From Micromonospora sp. WMMD961 (GTDB taxonomy: Bacteria > Actinomycetota > Actinomycetes > Mycobacteriales > Micromonosporaceae), in assembly GCF_029626145.1 (NCBI RefSeq), contig NZ_JARUBJ010000002.1, forward strand, positions 2,887,501 to 2,951,500: a DNA stretch of 64,000 nt. The letters run 5' to 3'. Position 1 is the first letter of the stretch. Each line of letters starts with the position of its first letter. Of the stretch, positions 10,400-20,255 are shown one piece after another. The notes below the pieces were generated by a model. That model worked only from the letters and a program-made list of their open reading frames with translations. It was not told the origin of the DNA and ran no database searches. The position numbers and the translations under genes are program-made.

Positions 10400-13300
10400 A
10401 TGCACTGGTCCCCACGCTGGCTCGCCGTCGGTGCGGTCGGCGCCTTGGTGGTCGGCCTCGCCGCACCGGCGTCCGCCGACCCGCCCGCCCGGCCCACCGG
10501 CCCGACATCGGGCACGCCCACCCCGCACGCCGCACCCGTCCGCATCACGCTGATCACCGGCGACCAGGTCGACCTGGTACCAGCGGCACCTGGTCGGGTC
10601 GCCGCCACCGTCCGTCCGGGACCCGGGCGTGAACGGATCGTCTTCCAGACCATGCAGGTCGACGGCACGCTACGGGTACTTCCCAGCGACGCCCTGCCCT
10701 ACGTCTCCAGCGGGGTCCTCGACGCCGACCTGTTCGACGTGCAGGAGTTGGCCGCCGACGGCTACGGCGACGCCGCGCAGGGCGCGTTGCCACTGATCGT
10801 GCGCTACCAGGAGCCCGCTGCCGGCCGGGTGCGACCCCTCGCCGGCACCACCGACGCCCGGCCGCTGGAGAGCATCAACGGCGCCGCGCTGCGGGTCGGC
10901 AAGGGTGACCTCGGTGGCCTGTGGACCACGCTCGCCGGCACGCCGGCCAGCCGGAGCACGACTGCCGCCGCGCCCCGGCTGGGTGCTGGCGTCGCGCGGA
11001 TCTGGCTGGACGGGCGCGTCCGCCCGGCGCTGGAGCACTCCGTGCCGCAGATCGGCGCCCCGACGGCCTGGGCGGCCGGCCGTGACGGCGCCGGCGTCAA
11101 GGTGGCGGTGCTCGACACCGGCGTCGACGCCACCCACCCCGACCTGGCCGGACGGATCGCCGAGGCGCAGGACTTCTCCGGCAGCGGCAGCGCCCGCGAC
11201 GGGCACGGCCACGGCACCCACGTGGCGGCCACCATCGCCGGCAGCGGGGCGGCGTCCGACGGGCTGCGCAAGGGCGTGGCCCCCGGCGCGCAGCTGCTGG
11301 TGGGCAAGGTGCTCGACGACAACGGTTCCGGCTACGACTCGGCCATCATCGCCGGCATGGAGTGGGCCGCCCACTCCGGCGCGAAGGTGGTCAGCATGAG
11401 CCTCGGTGGCGACCCGACCGACGGCACCGACCCGATGAGCCAGGCGGTCAACGACCTGACCGCCGAGACCGGCGCGCTGTTCGTGGTCGCCGCCGGCAAC
11501 TCGGGTGCTGCGCGTACCGTCGGCGCGCCGGGCGCGGCCGCGGCGGCGCTCACCGTCGGGGCGGTGGACCGCGACGACAATCTCGCCGACTTCTCCAGCC
11601 GTGGTCCGCGGCTCGGCGACAACGGCCTCAAGCCGGAGATCACCGCACCGGGCGTCGGCATCATCGCCGCGCGGGCCGCCGGGACCACGATGGGTACGCC
11701 GGTGGGCGACGCCTACACGACCGCGTCGGGCACCTCGATGGCGACCCCGCACGTGGCCGGCGCGGCGGCGATCCTCGCCCAGGAGCACCCGGACTGGGCT
11801 GCCGGGAAGCTCAAGGACGCTCTGGTCAGCACCACGAAGGCCAACCCGGCGTTGACCGTGTTCGAGCAGGGTGGCGGTCGGGTCGACGTGGCGCGGGCAC
11901 TCGGGCAGCGGGTGTACGCGTCGGCCACCGCGGACTTCGGCCGGATCTCCACCGGCGGTGCGGCGGTCGAGCGGACCGTGACGTACACCAACGGCACGAA
12001 GACCGCGCAGACCCTGCGGCTGGCCCTGGAGTTGCGCAACCTGGACACCGGCGCGGTCGAGGCCGACGGGGTCGCCGTGACCTCCGGCGAGGTGACGGTT
12101 CCGGCGGGTGGCAGCGTGGCCGTGCCACTGCGGGCCGACCCGGCGAAGCTGGCCCGGGGCCCGCACGGTGGCTGGCTGGTGGCGACCGGCACCGACGGTG
12201 TCGCCGTGCGTACCCCGGTCGGGCTGACCGTCAGCGGTCCGCAGCACCTTGTCACCATCAAGCTGCTGGACCGGCAGGGTCAACCGGGCCTCTCGCCGGG
12301 GTTGACCTTCTTCGGTGAGCAGCCCGAGTCGGACTTCTGGGGCCTGTGGGGTGGCGAGGGCACCCTGCAGGTCGAGGAGGGCACGTACGTGCTGACCGCG
12401 CTGCTCACGCACGGCGTACCCCTGGACGAGCAGATGACCCAGATGATCGAGCCGGAGGTGACCGTCGACCGGGACCTGACCGTGGTGCTCGACGCGCGCA
12501 AGGGCACGCCGGTACGCATCGAGACGCCGAAGCCCAGCGAGCAGCGGGCCACGCTCAGCTACTACGTGCACCGGGTGCTGGGCAACGGCCGGCAGATCGA
12601 CCACGGGGTGATGGCCTACAGCACCGTTCAGCAGGTCAACGTCACGCCGACCCGGCAGGTGCGTCAGGGTGAGTTCGAGTTCGCCTCGCGCTGGCAGCTC
12701 GTCGCTCCCATGGTGGACGCGAAGATCAGCGGGGTGTCCGGTGCGGCGGACATCAACCTGCTGGGCACGTCGCCGGCGCCGACCGGTCGGCGCAAACTGC
12801 CGCTGGTCTGGGCCGGCACCGGCACCCCCGGCGAGCTGACCCGGGTGCGGGGTGCCGCCGTGCTGCTCGGCGCGGATCCGAACCGCTCGGAGGAGGAGCA
12901 GGTGGCCGCCGCCGCGGCAGCCGGCGCCGCCGCGGTGCTGATCGTCCGTCCCGAGGACCAGAGCGCGTGGACGGTGTGGCGGCCCGCCGGTGAGCGGCTG
13001 CCGATCCCGGCGATGGTGGTCGCGTACGACGACGGGCAGCGGCTGATCGCGGCGGCGCGTAAGGGCCGGGCGACGCTGGACCTGACGCTGACCGTGGACA
13101 GCCCCTACCTGTACGACGTGTGGCAGGTGTCGAAGGGCCGCGTGCCGGAGCGGATCGTGCACACGGTGACCGCGAAGAACACCGCCGAGGTGACCGCGAG
13201 TTACGCCGACATGGGCGCGGGTTGGGCCACCGAGGAGCGGTTCGGCTGGCGTCCGTGGCAGGAGTACGCCTGGAACGACGACCAGCGGATGGTCCGCAAC

Positions 13301-14122
13301 GGGACCACCCGGCAGGAGTTCGTCAGCGCCGGGGACTCCTGGTGGCAGCACCGGGTGCTGCACAAGTCCATGTTCATGCAGTGGGGGCAGTTGGCCGGCG
13401 GCCTGACCCAGGAGCCCCGGCGGTACGCCGCCGACGACCGGGCCACCGAGACGTGGCACGCCCCGGTGGTCCGCCCGGCCGTCCCGGCCAGCGGGGCGTC
13501 GGTGCCCACCCGGACCGGTGACAGCCTGGACCTGCGGGTGCCCGAGTTCGTCGACGCGCAGGGGCACTACAGCGTGGCCGGCAACAGTGAGGAGTCGGAC
13601 ACCGTCGAGGCCCGGGTCAGCCGCAACGGGCAGCAGATCGCCGATCTCTCCGACGGGTGGGCCCCGGTGCCCGCCACCCCGGGCCGGGCCCGCTACCGGC
13701 TGGACCTGACCACGAAGAGGTCCTCGGCCGAGTGGCGCTACGGCACCCGCACCGACACGGCCTGGGAGTTCACCTCGGCCCGGCCGGCGGGCGAGGCGGC
13801 TGCGCCGTTGTCGCTGTTGCAGGTGGACTACCAGGTGCCGGCGGACCTGCTCGGCACGGTACGCGGCAACCGGCCGCACCAGGTGGCGTTGACCCTGCGG
13901 CAGCCGGCCGGAGTGCCGGCGCCGACCGGCACCAGCGTCCGGGTGCAGGTCTCCTTCGACGGGGGCGTCACCTGGCGTACCGCGTCGACCAAGGGGTCGG
14001 GCACCCGGTACACCGCGACCGTGCCGGCGGGGCGCGGAACGGTGTCGCTGCGGGTGCACGCCGCCGACCGGGCCGGGAACACCGTCGACCAGACGGTGCT
14101 CCAGGCGTACGGGCTGCGCTGA
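10400..14122 (+). CDS. secreted S8 subtilisin-like serine protease
   Basis: A 1240-residue exported protease. Residues 1-26 are a signal peptide (charged start, hydrophobic core, cleavage near ASA-D). A propeptide of about 170 residues precedes the peptidase S8 domain, with catalytic Asp239 (VLDTGVD), His271 (GHGTHVA), oxyanion Asn367 (AAGNSG) and Ser446 (GTSMATPHVA). Residues from about 500 on are beta-rich accessory domains; a PA-like insert (VRGAAVLLGAD through AVLIVRPED) lies near 815-860. Such large multidomain subtilases in actinomycetes work outside the cell on proteins. A GAGG-type site precedes the ATG. The gene interrupts the conserved nadK-recN order, so it was probably inserted there. 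Confidence 0.93.
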   Translation: MHWSPRWLAVGAVGALVVGLAAPASADPPARPTGPTSGTPTPHAAPVRITLITGDQVDLVPAAPGRVAATVRPGPGRERIVFQTMQVDGTLRVLPSDALPYVSSGVLDADLFDVQELAADGYGDAAQGALPLIVRYQEPAAGRVRPLAGTTDARPLESINGAALRVGKGDLGGLWTTLAGTPASRSTTAAAPRLGAGVARIWLDGRVRPALEHSVPQIGAPTAWAAGRDGAGVKVAVLDTGVDATHPDLAGRIAEAQDFSGSGSARDGHGHGTHVAATIAGSGAASDGLRKGVAPGAQLLVGKVLDDNGSGYDSAIIAGMEWAAHSGAKVVSMSLGGDPTDGTDPMSQAVNDLTAETGALFVVAAGNSGAARTVGAPGAAAAALTVGAVDRDDNLADFSSRGPRLGDNGLKPEITAPGVGIIAARAAGTTMGTPVGDAYTTASGTSMATPHVAGAAAILAQEHPDWAAGKLKDALVSTTKANPALTVFEQGGGRVDVARALGQRVYASATADFGRISTGGAAVERTVTYTNGTKTAQTLRLALELRNLDTGAVEADGVAVTSGEVTVPAGGSVAVPLRADPAKLARGPHGGWLVATGTDGVAVRTPVGLTVSGPQHLVTIKLLDRQGQPGLSPGLTFFGEQPESDFWGLWGGEGTLQVEEGTYVLTALLTHGVPLDEQMTQMIEPEVTVDRDLTVVLDARKGTPVRIETPKPSEQRATLSYYVHRVLGNGRQIDHGVMAYSTVQQVNVTPTRQVRQGEFEFASRWQLVAPMVDAKISGVSGAADINLLGTSPAPTGRRKLPLVWAGTGTPGELTRVRGAAVLLGADPNRSEEEQVAAAAAAGAAAVLIVRPEDQSAWTVWRPAGERLPIPAMVVAYDDGQRLIAAARKGRATLDLTLTVDSPYLYDVWQVSKGRVPERIVHTVTAKNTAEVTASYADMGAGWATEERFGWRPWQEYAWNDDQRMVRNGTTRQEFVSAGDSWWQHRVLHKSMFMQWGQLAGGLTQEPRRYAADDRATETWHAPVVRPAVPASGASVPTRTGDSLDLRVPEFVDAQGHYSVAGNSEESDTVEARVSRNGQQIADLSDGWAPVPATPGRARYRLDLTTKRSSAEWRYGTRTDTAWEFTSARPAGEAAAPLSLLQVDYQVPADLLGTVRGNRPHQVALTLRQPAGVPAPTGTSVRVQVSFDGGVTWRTASTKGSGTRYTATVPAGRGTVSLRVHAADRAGNTVDQTVLQAYGLR

Positions 14123-14127
14123 TCGGC

Positions 14128-14162
14128 GCGGGGTGGGGCGGCCCCGAGCCGTCCCACCCCGC
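14128..14162. terminator. bidirectional terminator between convergent genes
   Basis: A perfect 10-bp inverted repeat (GCGGGGTGGG at 14128-14137 and its complement at 14153-14162) around a 15-nt loop, midway between the protease stop and the stop of the leftward regulator gene. Its symmetry suits termination from both sides. Confidence 0.75.
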
Positions 14163-14180
14163 CCGGGTGCCCGGAGGCGG

Positions 14181-15200
14181 TCAGAGCCAGCCGCGTCGGG
14201 CGACCTGGAACGCCAAACCGGGTCGGGTGTCCACGCCGGCGGCGGCCATCAGGTCGGCGATCCGGCGTTGCACGGTCCGGCGGCTCACCCCGAGCTGCGA
14301 GGCGATGGACTTGTCCGGTACCCCGGCCACGAACAGCGACAGCAGCCGTGCCTCGTCGGCGTCGGGCTGGTAACCGTCGCCCGGATGGTCCGCCGGTTCC
14401 GGCCGCCGACCCTCGGCTGCCGCGACGGCGAGGGGGTCGTCGAGCCGCAGTCGGGTGGCGACCCGCCAGTGGCTCTCGAAGAGGGCGAGCAGGGCGTCGA
14501 GCAGTTGGCTGCGGCCGATCACGGCGGCGCTCGGTTCCCCACCGTCGCGGTCCGGGACCAGCGGGCAGATGGCGGTGCTGGCGTCCACGATGGCCAGTCG
14601 GACCGGCAACCGGTCCAGCACCCGGGCCTGCTCACCGGCGGCGACACCCTTGGCCAGGTCGGTCAGCGCTCCCGGTTCCAGCAGCAGGTCACGCTCGTAG
14701 ATGGCCCGGTAGCTCACCCCCCGGGCCAGCGCGTCGAACTCCTCGACGTTCTCCGGCCCGGCCATCGCGAGGGGATTGGCCCGGCAGAACCAGAGCACCT
14801 CGGTACGCGCCGAGTTCTGCAGGTCGCGCAGGCGGTCCCGGAGGACCCCGGCACCGGTGATCACCTCGACGAGGTGGTCGCCGTGGTGCCTCCGCAGCCC
14901 GGAGCGGTACTCCTCGGCCAGTTGGGTGACCCGGCGTCGGGCGGCCTCCAGGTCCTCCTGGCGGCGCAGCAGCGCCCCGCCGAGGGCGACGTCCGGGGCG
15001 GTCGGGCGCAGGGGCGCGTCCGGGTCGATGTCGGTGGGCTGCACGAGTCCCTTGGCGCGCAGCGCCTCGACCTGGGCGACGACCTGCTCGCGCGGTCGGT
15101 GCAGGCGGCGGACCAGGTCGTCGACGCGCGCCGCGGTGAGCTGGAGCAGGCAGCGGTAGAGCTCCTCCTCAGCCGAGGTCAGGCCGATCACGTCCAACAC
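14181..15200 (-). CDS. TrmB/LuxR-type transcriptional regulator
   Basis: A 339-residue regulator. The N-terminal 65 residues form a TrmB-like winged helix (LTSAEEELYRCLLQL, then VDDLVRRLHRPREQVVAQVEALRAKGLV). The middle resembles the phospholipase-D-like effector region of such proteins (VLWFCRANPLAMAG; RAIYERDLL). The C-terminal 65 residues are a LuxR-type helix-turn-helix (DEARLLSLFVAGVPDKSIASQLGVSRRTVQRRI, abridged here to its start and end). The GTG at 15200 gives a normal family length. It converges on the S8 protease and may have come with it; regulation of the protease is a guess. The effector is unknown. Confidence 0.85.
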   Translation of the reverse strand: MLDVIGLTSAEEELYRCLLQLTAARVDDLVRRLHRPREQVVAQVEALRAKGLVQPTDIDPDAPLRPTAPDVALGGALLRRQEDLEAARRRVTQLAEEYRSGLRRHHGDHLVEVITGAGVLRDRLRDLQNSARTEVLWFCRANPLAMAGPENVEEFDALARGVSYRAIYERDLLLEPGALTDLAKGVAAGEQARVLDRLPVRLAIVDASTAICPLVPDRDGGEPSAAVIGRSQLLDALLALFESHWRVATRLRLDDPLAVAAAEGRRPEPADHPGDGYQPDADEARLLSLFVAGVPDKSIASQLGVSRRTVQRRIADLMAAAGVDTRPGLAFQVARRGWL

Positions 15201-15275
15201 GGGGCAGAACTGTACGTCGGCCGGGTGTCGGCCGTGCCGGGGCCCGTCGGCTGGTCAAGTGTCGGCCCTCGCGTC

Positions 15276-15290
15276 TACTGTCGGTGGCTG
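15276..15290 (+). promoter_or_regulatory. -10 box of a probable leaderless recN transcript
   Basis: TACTGT at 15276-15281 matches the actinobacterial -10 consensus TANNNT and lies eight bases before the GTG at 15290. No ribosome-binding site precedes either candidate GTG (15284 or 15290). This favours transcription starting at or next to the start codon. Confidence 0.45.
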
Positions 15291-17047
15291 TGCTGGAAGA
15301 GCTGCGCATCACCGGACTGGGCGTCATCGAGGACACCACGCTGCCGTTGACCGGCGGCATGAACGTCATCACCGGCGAGACCGGTGCGGGCAAGACGATG
15401 GTGGTCACCGGCCTCGGCCTGCTCTTCGGAGGTCGGGCCGACGCCGGGCGGGTCCGCGCCCAGCCCGGCCGTGCCGTGGTGGAGGGGCGGCTGCGGCTGC
15501 ACGGGCGGGTCGCCGACGCCGTGCACGCGCGGATCAGCGAGGCCGGTGGGGAGCCCGACGACGACGGCTCGGTGCTGCTGAGCCGCACGGTGACGGTGGA
15601 GGGGCGCTCGCGCGCCCACGTCGGCGGCCGGAGCATGCCGGTGTCGATGCTCGGTGAGGTCGGTGAGCAGGCGGTCGCCGTGCACGGGCAGTCCGACCAG
15701 CTGCGGCTGCTGCGCCCGGCCGAACAGCGGGCCGCACTGGACCGGTTCGCCGGTCCCGCGCACGAGAAGCTGCTCGACGCGTTGCGTGAGGCGTACACGG
15801 GGTGGCGGCGGGTCGTCGACGACCTGGCCGACCGACGGCGCAACGCCCGCGAGCGCAACCAGGAGGCCGACCTGCTGCGGCTCGGCCTCGACGAGATCAC
15901 CCGGGTCGATCCGCAGCCCGGTGAGGACGACGACCTGAAGACCGAGGCGCAGCGGCTGGAGCACGCCGAGGGGCTGCGGACGGCCGCGCAGATCGCCCAG
16001 CAGTGTGTGGCGGGTGGCGCGGAGGCCACCGACGAGACACCCGACGCGGCGGCGCTGCTCGGCACCGCCCGAAGGACCTTGGAGGCGCAGGCCGGCACCG
16101 ATCCGGCGCTGGGTGAGTTGGCCTCCCGCCTGGAGGAGGCGGCCACCCTGGTCACCGACGTGTCGGCGGAGCTGTCGGCGTACCTGGCGACGCTCGACGC
16201 GGACCCGGCCCGGTTGCAGCACGTCTACGAGCGGCGGGCGGCGCTGCGCGCCCTGACCCGTAAGTACGCCGACGACGTCGACGGGGTGATCGCCTGGGCC
16301 GATCGGGCGCGGACCCGACTGTCCGACCTGGACACCTCCGACGATCTGCTGGACGAGTTGGAGCGGGAGGGTCAGCGGCTCGCCGTCGAGGTGGCGGACC
16401 TGGCCGGGCGGGTGTCGACGTCCCGGCAGGAGGCGGCGATCCGATTCGCCGACCAGGTGACCGTGGAGCTGGCCGGGTTGGCCATGCCGCACGCGCGGAT
16501 CGAGGTGGCGGTGCTGCCGCGCCCGACGGGGCGGGCCGAGCCGACGCTCTCGGTCAACGGTGTCGAGGTGGGTGTCACCCCGGACGGCGGTGACGAGGTG
16601 GAGCTGCGGTTGCTGGCCCACCCCGGCGCGCCGTCGTTGCCGTTGCAGCGCGGCGCGTCCGGCGGTGAGCTGTCCCGGGTGATGCTCGCCATCGAGGTGG
16701 TCTTCGCCGGTTCGGGTGGCCCGCCCACGTTGGTCTTCGACGAGGTCGACGCGGGTGTCGGCGGTCAGGCGGCGGTGGAGATCGGCCGGCGGCTGGCCCG
16801 GTTGGCCCGCAGCCACCAGGTGTTGGTCGTCACGCACCTGCCGCAGGTGGCCGCGTTCGCCGATCGGCACCTGGTGGTGGCGAAGGACACTGGTGGCGCG
16901 GTGACGACCAGCGGCGTGCGGGTCGTGGAGGACACCGAGCGGGCCCGTGAGCTGGCCCGCATGCTGGCGGGTTTGCCGGATTCGGATCTGGGTATCGCTC
17001 ACGCCGAGGAGCTTCTGGCCGTGGCCGCCAAGGAAAGGCGGTTGTGA
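15290..17047 (+). CDS. recN: DNA repair protein RecN
   Basis: A 585-residue SMC-like ATPase that acts at DNA double-strand breaks. The Walker A motif GETGAGKT lies at about residue 30 in the usual RecN N-terminus LEELRITGLGVI. A long coiled-coil region carries the arms. The C-terminal ABC signature is GASGGELSRVMLAIEV, Walker B is TLVFDEVDAGVGG, and VVTHLPQVAAFAD follows. The GTG at 15290 begins the family-typical LEELRI; GTG at 15284 would add two residues. It diverges from the TrmB/LuxR gene. Confidence 0.95.
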   Translation: MLEELRITGLGVIEDTTLPLTGGMNVITGETGAGKTMVVTGLGLLFGGRADAGRVRAQPGRAVVEGRLRLHGRVADAVHARISEAGGEPDDDGSVLLSRTVTVEGRSRAHVGGRSMPVSMLGEVGEQAVAVHGQSDQLRLLRPAEQRAALDRFAGPAHEKLLDALREAYTGWRRVVDDLADRRRNARERNQEADLLRLGLDEITRVDPQPGEDDDLKTEAQRLEHAEGLRTAAQIAQQCVAGGAEATDETPDAAALLGTARRTLEAQAGTDPALGELASRLEEAATLVTDVSAELSAYLATLDADPARLQHVYERRAALRALTRKYADDVDGVIAWADRARTRLSDLDTSDDLLDELEREGQRLAVEVADLAGRVSTSRQEAAIRFADQVTVELAGLAMPHARIEVAVLPRPTGRAEPTLSVNGVEVGVTPDGGDEVELRLLAHPGAPSLPLQRGASGGELSRVMLAIEVVFAGSGGPPTLVFDEVDAGVGGQAAVEIGRRLARLARSHQVLVVTHLPQVAAFADRHLVVAKDTGGAVTTSGVRVVEDTERARELARMLAGLPDSDLGIAHAEELLAVAAKERRL

Positions 17048-17166
17048 CGCCGCGTATTGTGAGCGCAAGCACACCGGCTTGTGCCGACGTGTGCTTCCCT
17101 GGGTAGGCGGCCCTGCTCAGGCATGTCGCGACAGAAAAGCCTGCCTCACATGCCAGGATGGTCACG

Positions 17167-18345
17167 ATGCGTCTACCCACGTTGCGCCGGAACCGGAACC
17201 CCGACCCGGGCAGAGTCCTCGGCACCGCGCGCCTTGATCGCCGGACGAAACGCCTGGTCGGTCGGCTGCGACCCGGTGACATCGCGGTCATCGACCATGT
17301 CGACCTGGACCGGGTGGCAGCCGACTCGCTCGTTGCTGTCGGTGTCGGGGCGGTGCTCAACGCCAAGCCGTCGGTCTCCGGCCGTTACCCGAACCTCGGC
17401 CCGGAGGTGTTGATCGCCGCCGGCATTCCGCTCCTCGACGACCTCGGCGAGGGCGTCTTCGAGCGGATCCGCGAGGGCGACCAGGTCCGCATCGAGGGCA
17501 ACACGGTCTTCGCCGGTGACGAGCCGGTGGCCCACGGCAGCCTGCAGGACGCCGAGTCGGTCGCCAAGGCGATGGCCGACGCCCGGGAGGGTCTGTCGGT
17601 GCAGTTGGAGGCGTTCGCCGCCAACACGATGGACTACCTGCGCCAGGAGCGCGACCTGCTGCTCGACGGCGTGGGCGTTCCGGACATCGAGACCCAGATG
17701 CAGGGCCGGCACTGCCTGATCGTGGTGCGCGGCTACGACTACAAGGCCGACCTGGACGTGCTGCGCCCGTACATCCGGGAGTTCAAGCCGGTGCTCATCG
17801 GCGTCGATGGAGGCGCGGACGCGCTGGTCGAGGCCGGTTACACCCCGGACATGATCATCGGGGACATGGATTCGGTCACCGACGACGTGCTGCGCTGCGG
17901 CGCCGAGGTGATCGTGCACGCGTACCCGGACGGTCGGGCGCCCGGCCTGCCCCGGGTCAACGGTCTGGGCGTCCCGGCGATCACCTTCCCGGCCGCCGCG
18001 ACCAGCGAGGACCTGGCGATGTTGCTCGCCGACGAGAAGGGCGCCTCGCTGCTGGTCGCGGTCGGCACCCACGCGACCCTGGTCGAGTTCCTCGACAAGG
18101 GTCGAGGCGGAATGGCCTCGACGTTCCTGACCCGGCTCAAGGTCGGTGGCAAGCTTGTCGACGCCAAGGGTGTGAGCCGGCTCTACCGGCAGAGCATCTC
18201 CGGCTCGTCGCTGCTGTTGCTGGTGTTGTCGGCGATCGCGGCGATGGCGTCCGCGGTGGCCGTGTCGACCGTCGGGAAGGCGTACCTGGGCGTGGTCGCC
18301 GAATGGTGGGACAATCTCGTGTTCCAGCTGTACCGGCTGTTCTAG
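17167..18345 (+). CDS. steA: SteA-like putative cytokinetic ring protein
   Basis: A 392-residue protein matching the actinobacterial SteA family, which works with SteB in cell separation and daughter-wall remodelling. The body is thiamin-pyrophosphokinase-like (IGVDGGADALVEAG, then DMIIGDMDSVTDDVLRCGAE). A single transmembrane helix near residues 345-370 (SSLLLLVLSAIAAMASAVAV) anchors the C-terminus. The ATG at 17167 has AGGA at a better distance than the in-frame ATG at 17158. It lies 27 bases before steB, an arrangement conserved in actinobacteria. Confidence 0.87.
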   Translation: MRLPTLRRNRNPDPGRVLGTARLDRRTKRLVGRLRPGDIAVIDHVDLDRVAADSLVAVGVGAVLNAKPSVSGRYPNLGPEVLIAAGIPLLDDLGEGVFERIREGDQVRIEGNTVFAGDEPVAHGSLQDAESVAKAMADAREGLSVQLEAFAANTMDYLRQERDLLLDGVGVPDIETQMQGRHCLIVVRGYDYKADLDVLRPYIREFKPVLIGVDGGADALVEAGYTPDMIIGDMDSVTDDVLRCGAEVIVHAYPDGRAPGLPRVNGLGVPAITFPAAATSEDLAMLLADEKGASLLVAVGTHATLVEFLDKGRGGMASTFLTRLKVGGKLVDAKGVSRLYRQSISGSSLLLLVLSAIAAMASAVAVSTVGKAYLGVVAEWWDNLVFQLYRLF

Positions 18346-18372
18346 TTCCCGACCGATCAAGAGGCTGCAAGC

Positions 18373-19314
18373 GTGATCAACTTCCGCTACCACGTGGTGT
18401 CCCTCACCGCGGTCTTCCTGGCTCTGGCGATCGGCTTGGTGGTCGGCACAGCCGCCCTCAACGGCCCGGTCGCCGACTCGCTCGAGGGACAGGTCACCGG
18501 GCTGCGTAAGGACAACCAGAACTGGCGCCAGCAGGTCAACAACATGGAGAAGCAGCTCGCGCTGGAGGAAGACTTCGCCGAGGAGATCTCCCAGGTCATC
18601 CTCCCCGGCACCCTGACCGGGCGTCGCGTGCTGGTGCTGACGCTGCCCAACGGGCGCGACCACACCGAGGGTGTGCTCAAGAAGCTCCAGCAGGCCGGCG
18701 CCACCCTGACCGGCCGGGTCGAACTGCAGGACAAGTTCATCAACCCGGACAACAACACCAACCTGCTGGAGTTGGCCGTCACCGCCGCCCGCCCCACCGC
18801 GCAGACCACCGGTCTGCCGGGCAACGGGCACGGTGTGGAGACCTCCAGCGCGTTGCTGGCCAGCGTCCTGCTGGACCGTGCCCAGGGCGTCGCGCCGGTC
18901 AGCGACGCCGACCGTCGGGCAGTGCTCGCCGCCTACAACAACGCCGGCTACCTGACCACCGACAACAACAAGGTCACCGGCTCGGCGGAGGCGGTCGTGG
19001 TGGTCAGTGGCCAGCCGTACGTCGACAAGGACTCCGAGAAGCGGGACGAGTCGGTTGTCAAGATCGCCGAGCAGTTCGACCGGACCGGCTCGATAGTGGT
19101 GGCCGGCAAGGGTTCCGTCGGCGGCAACCTGGTCGCAGTGGTCCGTGGTGACCCGGTGCTCGCGCAGACCATCTCCACGGTCGACAACGCCAACACCGTC
19201 CAGGGCCAACTGGTCACCAGCCTCGCCCTGGTGGAGCAGCTCACCGAGAAGAAGGCCGGGCAGTACGGCGTCGGCGACAACGCCCCGTCCCTGCTGCCTA
19301 GACTGCCCCAGTGA
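18373..19314 (+). CDS. steB: SteB / MctB-like copper-transporter-family protein
   Basis: A 313-residue membrane-anchored protein. A single N-terminal helix (about 8-30, VVSLTAVFLALAIGLVVGTAAL) is followed by a coiled coil (about 38-75) and an extracytoplasmic domain. This is the layout of the family annotated as copper transporter MctB in mycobacteria and as SteB next to SteA. From the neighbouring steA gene the division role is more likely than copper transport; that is inference. An AAGAGG-type site precedes the GTG start. Confidence 0.85.
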   Translation: MINFRYHVVSLTAVFLALAIGLVVGTAALNGPVADSLEGQVTGLRKDNQNWRQQVNNMEKQLALEEDFAEEISQVILPGTLTGRRVLVLTLPNGRDHTEGVLKKLQQAGATLTGRVELQDKFINPDNNTNLLELAVTAARPTAQTTGLPGNGHGVETSSALLASVLLDRAQGVAPVSDADRRAVLAAYNNAGYLTTDNNKVTGSAEAVVVVSGQPYVDKDSEKRDESVVKIAEQFDRTGSIVVAGKGSVGGNLVAVVRGDPVLAQTISTVDNANTVQGQLVTSLALVEQLTEKKAGQYGVGDNAPSLLPRLPQ

Positions 19315-19387
19315 GCGAACGACGTACCCCGGTGTCCGTAACCGACGCGCGTGAGCGAGCGCACCCGAGGCGCAGCAGGGTGGCGGC

Positions 19388-20254
19388 ATGAGGACGCTGG
19401 GTCGGCTGCTGCTCGCCGGCGCCGGCGCCGCGGCGGCCCGGTACGCGCTGCGTGAGGTCCGCACGTCTCCGGCCGGTCCCGCGTTGGACCGCACCAACTT
19501 CCGTGGCCGCACGGTGAGCCTGGCCGCCGGGCCGGCGCTCGCCGCGGGCGCGGCAGCGGTCGGCGCGTTCGGTGCCACCAGCGGCGCCTCCGGTGGGGCG
19601 GCCCTGGTCGCCGGCCTCGGCGCCGGTGCCGTCGGCCTGTACGACGACGTGGTGGGCGCGCGGCCGGAGCAGAAGGCGGCGAAGGGCTTCGCCGGTCACC
19701 TCGCCGCGCTGCGCGAGGGGCGGGTCACCGCGGGCCTGGTCAAGGTCGCCGGGGTGGGCGCCGCCGGCCTGGGCGCCGCCGCGCTGCTGGCCGCCGACCA
19801 CCGGGTCGCGGCGCATCCGCGCCGGCAGCGCCACGGCGCGATCGGCCGGGACACCGACCTGCTCCTCGGCGCCGGGGTCATCGCCGGCACGGCCAACCTG
19901 CTCAACCTTCTCGACCTGCGGCCGGGCCGGGCGATCAAGTCCGGGCTGCTGCTCGCCGCGCCGCTGGCCGGTGGCCCACACGGCGGGATCGCCGCAGGTG
20001 CCGCAGGTGCCGCCGCCGGTCTGCTCCGCGACGACCTCAGCGAGGACGTGATGCTCGGTGACAGCGGCGCGAACGCGCTCGGCGCGCTGCTCGGCGTCGC
20101 GCTCGCCGCCCGCACCGGTCCGCTCGGCCGGGCCGGTCTGCTCGCGGTGCTCGCCGGGCTCACCGCTGCCAGCGAGAAGGTCAGCTTCACGGCGGTGATC
20201 CAGCGGACCCCGGGGCTGCGTGAGCTCGACGCACTGGGCCGACGCGCCGACTGA
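19388..20254 (+). CDS. MraY/WecA-like phosphoglycosyl transferase homologue
   Basis: A 288-residue polytopic protein, unusually rich in Ala and Gly. Two family motifs are visible: NLLNLLDLRPGRA at about residue 172 and LGDSGANALGALLG at about 222. In MraY/WecA enzymes these Asp-rich loops bind Mg and the undecaprenyl-phosphate/UDP-sugar substrates. It is shorter than bona fide MraY (about 360 residues) and lacks several helices, so substrate and activity are uncertain. It sits between steB and a murJ-like gene and starts the next gene two bases after its stop, which suggests a role in envelope precursor handling. Confidence 0.75.
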   Translation: MRTLGRLLLAGAGAAAARYALREVRTSPAGPALDRTNFRGRTVSLAAGPALAAGAAAVGAFGATSGASGGAALVAGLGAGAVGLYDDVVGARPEQKAAKGFAGHLAALREGRVTAGLVKVAGVGAAGLGAAALLAADHRVAAHPRRQRHGAIGRDTDLLLGAGVIAGTANLLNLLDLRPGRAIKSGLLLAAPLAGGPHGGIAAGAAGAAAGLLRDDLSEDVMLGDSGANALGALLGVALAARTGPLGRAGLLAVLAGLTAASEKVSFTAVIQRTPGLRELDALGRRAD

Positions 20255-20255
20255 C

